This document shows, piece by piece, positions 61,527 to 64,000 of a DNA stretch of 64,000 nt. Source of the stretch: Polytrichum commune (Eukaryota; Streptophyta; Polytrichopsida; Polytrichales; Polytrichaceae); contig OX485809.1 of NCBI GenBank assembly GCA_950295325.1, positions 32,364,001 to 32,428,000 on the forward strand. Reading direction: 5' to 3'. The position numbers were made by a program, and so were the translations under genes. Position 1 is the stretch's first letter; every line of letters starts with the position of its first letter. The notes under the pieces are model-generated. The model made no database searches. It was not told the origin of the DNA and saw only the letters and a list, made by a program, of their open reading frames with translations.

Positions 61527-61600
61527 ATTTTTTAAATTAATTTTTTTTTAGAGATAGAAGGCCAACAAAGCCAAAGGTTGGATGGTGTTGTTGATAACTT
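61527..61600 (-). mobile_element. SINE 3' fragment
   Basis: On the minus strand TTTGGCTTTGTTGGCCTTCT, ATCTC and an A-rich tail match the 3' end of the SINE at 35811. It is 5'-truncated. Confidence 0.5.
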
Positions 61601-61724
61601 GAAATATGATCTCAACACATAGATTACAATATAGTTTTTTGAACACCATGTGAATCCATTCATTTTTTAATTTCAAAGTGTTGATTATAGGTGTGTCCAA
61701 AACTAAGGATAGACTTTCATATTC

Positions 61725-62305
61725 AAATCATGTTCATTTTGGATCCAACAATAATTTGGACACTTATATTTGAGTGGTATGTGGTTATGTGTGGATTCAA
61801 GGACTAGCACCAAAAAGACATGTGTCTAAAAGAGATCGGACTACGTGCTCAAAATATGCTAACCATTTTAGGCTTAATGGTCAACAAGGTGTGTGTGGGG
61901 GGAGGGAGGGGAGGAGACCTTTATGACCACTTAATGAGCACAAGAATCTTCACTTTGGAAAGATACTCATACTAGCTCCGTAAATCATGAGGCAAATGGC
62001 TATGAGCATGATTTGGATTTGCTAAACATCTTGCACTAATTGTGTTCATTATCCTACAAGAAGTGGGTGCAAAGAGAAGAGTGTTTATATAAGGCATGGC
62101 CTTACCTTAGCACCATCTACCTTATCATGTACATTTAGCACACATGATGATGTGACATGCAAGAATGAAGGGGAGGGGTCCTATATGACCACTTAATGAG
62201 CACAAGAATCTTCACTTTGATGAGATACTCATATGAGCTCCAAAAATTATGAAGCAAATGGCTACGGGCACAATTTGGATCTGCTAAAAATCTTGCCTCC
62301 TTATT
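61725..62305 (-). repeat. Dispersed repeat family A, two reversed copies in tandem
   Basis: The segment with CACTTAATGAGCACAAGAAT and CTTCACTTTG occurs at 61926 and again at 62189, about 262 bp apart, both reversed relative to the copies at 2879 and 47880. This points to a local tandem duplication of one family member. Confidence 0.5.
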
Positions 62306-62834
62306 GAGGACTAACTTTGTTGAACTCCCTGCCACAAAAGAAAGACAAGGTCCAAATACGTTAAAGAAAATTGTTGAAACAAACTACAATCGAAGGCAAC
62401 ACTATTGCAAAATGTGGTCTTAGGTCCACTTATGATGAGTGCCCAAACAAAGCATGAACATTGACACCTTGGCAAATCTTTCGTCCTCCAAAGTGTTTCT
62501 ACATCATCAGGCCATTGTGTGCCATCTAGCTCATCATATTCAACTTCAAAATTGTCGGCAACCCTAACCAATCTTAATCAAACAAGCAAGAGCATTTCTC
62601 AACTATAGAAGCTTGGAGCCAACCCCCGGAGAAAGACCCATAAAATCTCCATCTTGTGTGTTGAGGTGACTACATTGGTTGGTGACATGGCATGTTGACG
62701 AAGTGGACAAACTTTGGATCTGAACAACACACTAGATAAAGTTGTTATTTCAACCAATGACCTTTGACAATCTTTTGTCCATGCATTGGTCCGAGTCGGG
62801 TCTTAAAACACACTTTGCAGTTGACAATAATGGT

Positions 62835-62927
62835 CATTGCAACATGACCCCATTTACATGTGTCAATCCCAATTTACAAAAGTCATAGATTGGACTTGAC
62901 ACAAGTAAATGGGGTCATGTTGCAATG
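62835..62927. repeat. Long imperfect hairpin, about 32-bp arms
   Basis: CATTGCAACATGACCCCATT at 62835 and its complement AATGGGGTCATGTTGCAATG ending at 62927 form the stem, which continues through TACATGTGTCAA / TTGACACAAGTA with one mismatch. The loop is about 29 nt. Confidence 0.8.
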
Positions 62928-63029
62928 AGCACTTGTGTCAAATGGGATGTGTATTCTAAGCCCCACAATCCTAGTAATGTAACAAAATATTGGGCCAAGT
63001 TCCATTTGGGTCAATACAATTAGGTCATT

Positions 63030-63680
63030 TGTGACCATAGCATTACTTAGCACTTAGGTTGTTGCACCCTTAATGCTATGAATTTTACAAGCATGATTCC
63101 CCACTTATGTTGGGTCACCTTTGCAAAATGAACAATATTCAACGTGATTATTGTTTGGTTTGCAAGGGTGGATGTATAAGTGGATGTTTTCTACAAACTT
63201 AATATTCATTTTTAAAGTTGGAAAAAATTGGGGTCATGTTTGTTTTTATTGAATTTAGTAGCCTACCGACCGATCGGCCGTGTGGGGCCTTGCTCTAGCT
63301 AGGTAGGTCAAGCTTACTGCGAGATCAAGTGTCATGCATGAAGCATCAATTTAGAAGGATTCCCGGACCATGAGTAGGGTCTCCTTTTTAGAAAAAGGAG
63401 CCATGTCATAGGCTTTGTAATGTTGTTAGAAATTCATTGGGGGGGGGGGGGATGACTTCTATGTCGTCACTAATTTTTAGTAGGGTTAATGCAATTTTTT
63501 TATAGGTGTTGTGAACCAGAAGCCCTCATTACTTGTGTGCATAAATAACCCTTGGGTTCTATGAAAGGGTTATGAGGGGGTGGATCATAACATTAGTTAG
63601 CACTAGGGTGTTGCACCCTTAGTGCCAAGAATTATGAAATATTTATGCTCCCCTTATGTTGAGTGTTGAGCTTGAACACT
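63030..63680. repeat. Direct repeat pair about 545 bp apart
   Basis: TTAGCACTTAGGTTGTTGCA at 63046 and TTAGCACTAGGGTGTTGCAC at 63597 are followed by similar text (CCCTTAATGC / CCCTTAGTGC and CCACTTATGTTG / CCCCTTATGTTG). Each copy is about 70 bp. Between them lies a G13 run at 63439-63451. Not enough to call an LTR pair. Confidence 0.5.
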
Positions 63681-64000
63681 ATTCACAACGTGAGGAAAAT
63701 GGCAAGTGTGCCTACTCCTAAAGATTTGTACTAAAGAAAGAAAAATTACATTGAAAAAAATCATAATTAAAACATTGAAAACATAAAATACTGACATCTC
63801 TTATTTGCTTGTTGCGTGGGGCCAACACATGATGGCATAATCAACATGACAACACCACACTTAGTTAAGCCAATAACAACCTGAACCCTTAGATTTATGA
63901 GCCCGGGTTCTTAACTATGGAGTAAGCTTCCCCATTTGAATAAGAGATCATCTTCCATAGCCTAAGTGATGTTATGGTAGGGGGACTCACCCTACCAAAT

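Noticed and set aside
63268-63285. Small GATCGGCC palindrome
   Set aside because: Too short and imperfect to differ from chance.
63046-63665. LTR retrotransposon with short LTRs
   Set aside because: The copies are only about 70 bp, diverged, without TG/CA ends, primer site or target duplication.

Overview
The window looks like nuclear DNA from a land plant with a large, repeat-rich genome. The evidence is GT-AG introns, a plant-type RRM protein, a plant-style hypothetical protein, and many degenerate transposons (Harbinger-like MITEs, CACTA-ended MITEs, a tRNA-derived SINE, LINE debris) in AT-rich DNA full of microsatellites. I could not place the species. Nothing suggests a bacterium, organelle or virus.

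Only two host genes are well supported, both on the minus strand. The first (4175-5559) is a two-exon gene for a conserved-looking protein of unknown function whose core carries a WEWQGHI segment. The second (coding span 12267-16495, with a 5' leader probably reaching about 18.3-18.9 kb) encodes a 284-residue single-RRM RNA-binding protein of the plant ARP1/RBM24-38-like type with a Gly/Pro/Gln/Tyr-rich tail. I rebuilt it from six coding exons whose phases all agree. A seventh exon-like block (14607-14664) breaks the frame if included and may be a poison exon. A GC-rich island (about 18480-18930) marks the 5' end of this gene.

The rest is intergenic DNA built from repeats. 0-9.7 kb: gene 1 plus several small inverted-repeat elements. 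9.7-19 kb: the RRM locus. 19-35 kb: mostly unrecognised AT-rich DNA with a Harbinger-like MITE, a degenerate minisatellite split by a retroposon, microsatellites and a possible transposase relic. 35-41 kb: dense repeats, including a SINE with a perfect 12-bp target-site duplication, a retroposon with 17-bp duplications, and an inverted pair of Harbinger-like MITEs. 41-56 kb: LINE relics and dispersed repeats. 56-64 kb: repeat relics, a 36-bp palindrome with bZIP-type core sites, and a tandem array of about 313-bp units with long inverted ends joined by 32-bp spacers, the last spacer being flipped.

The two genes show no functional link to each other. Names given to repeat families here are local labels based on visible similarity between copies in this window, not database matches.
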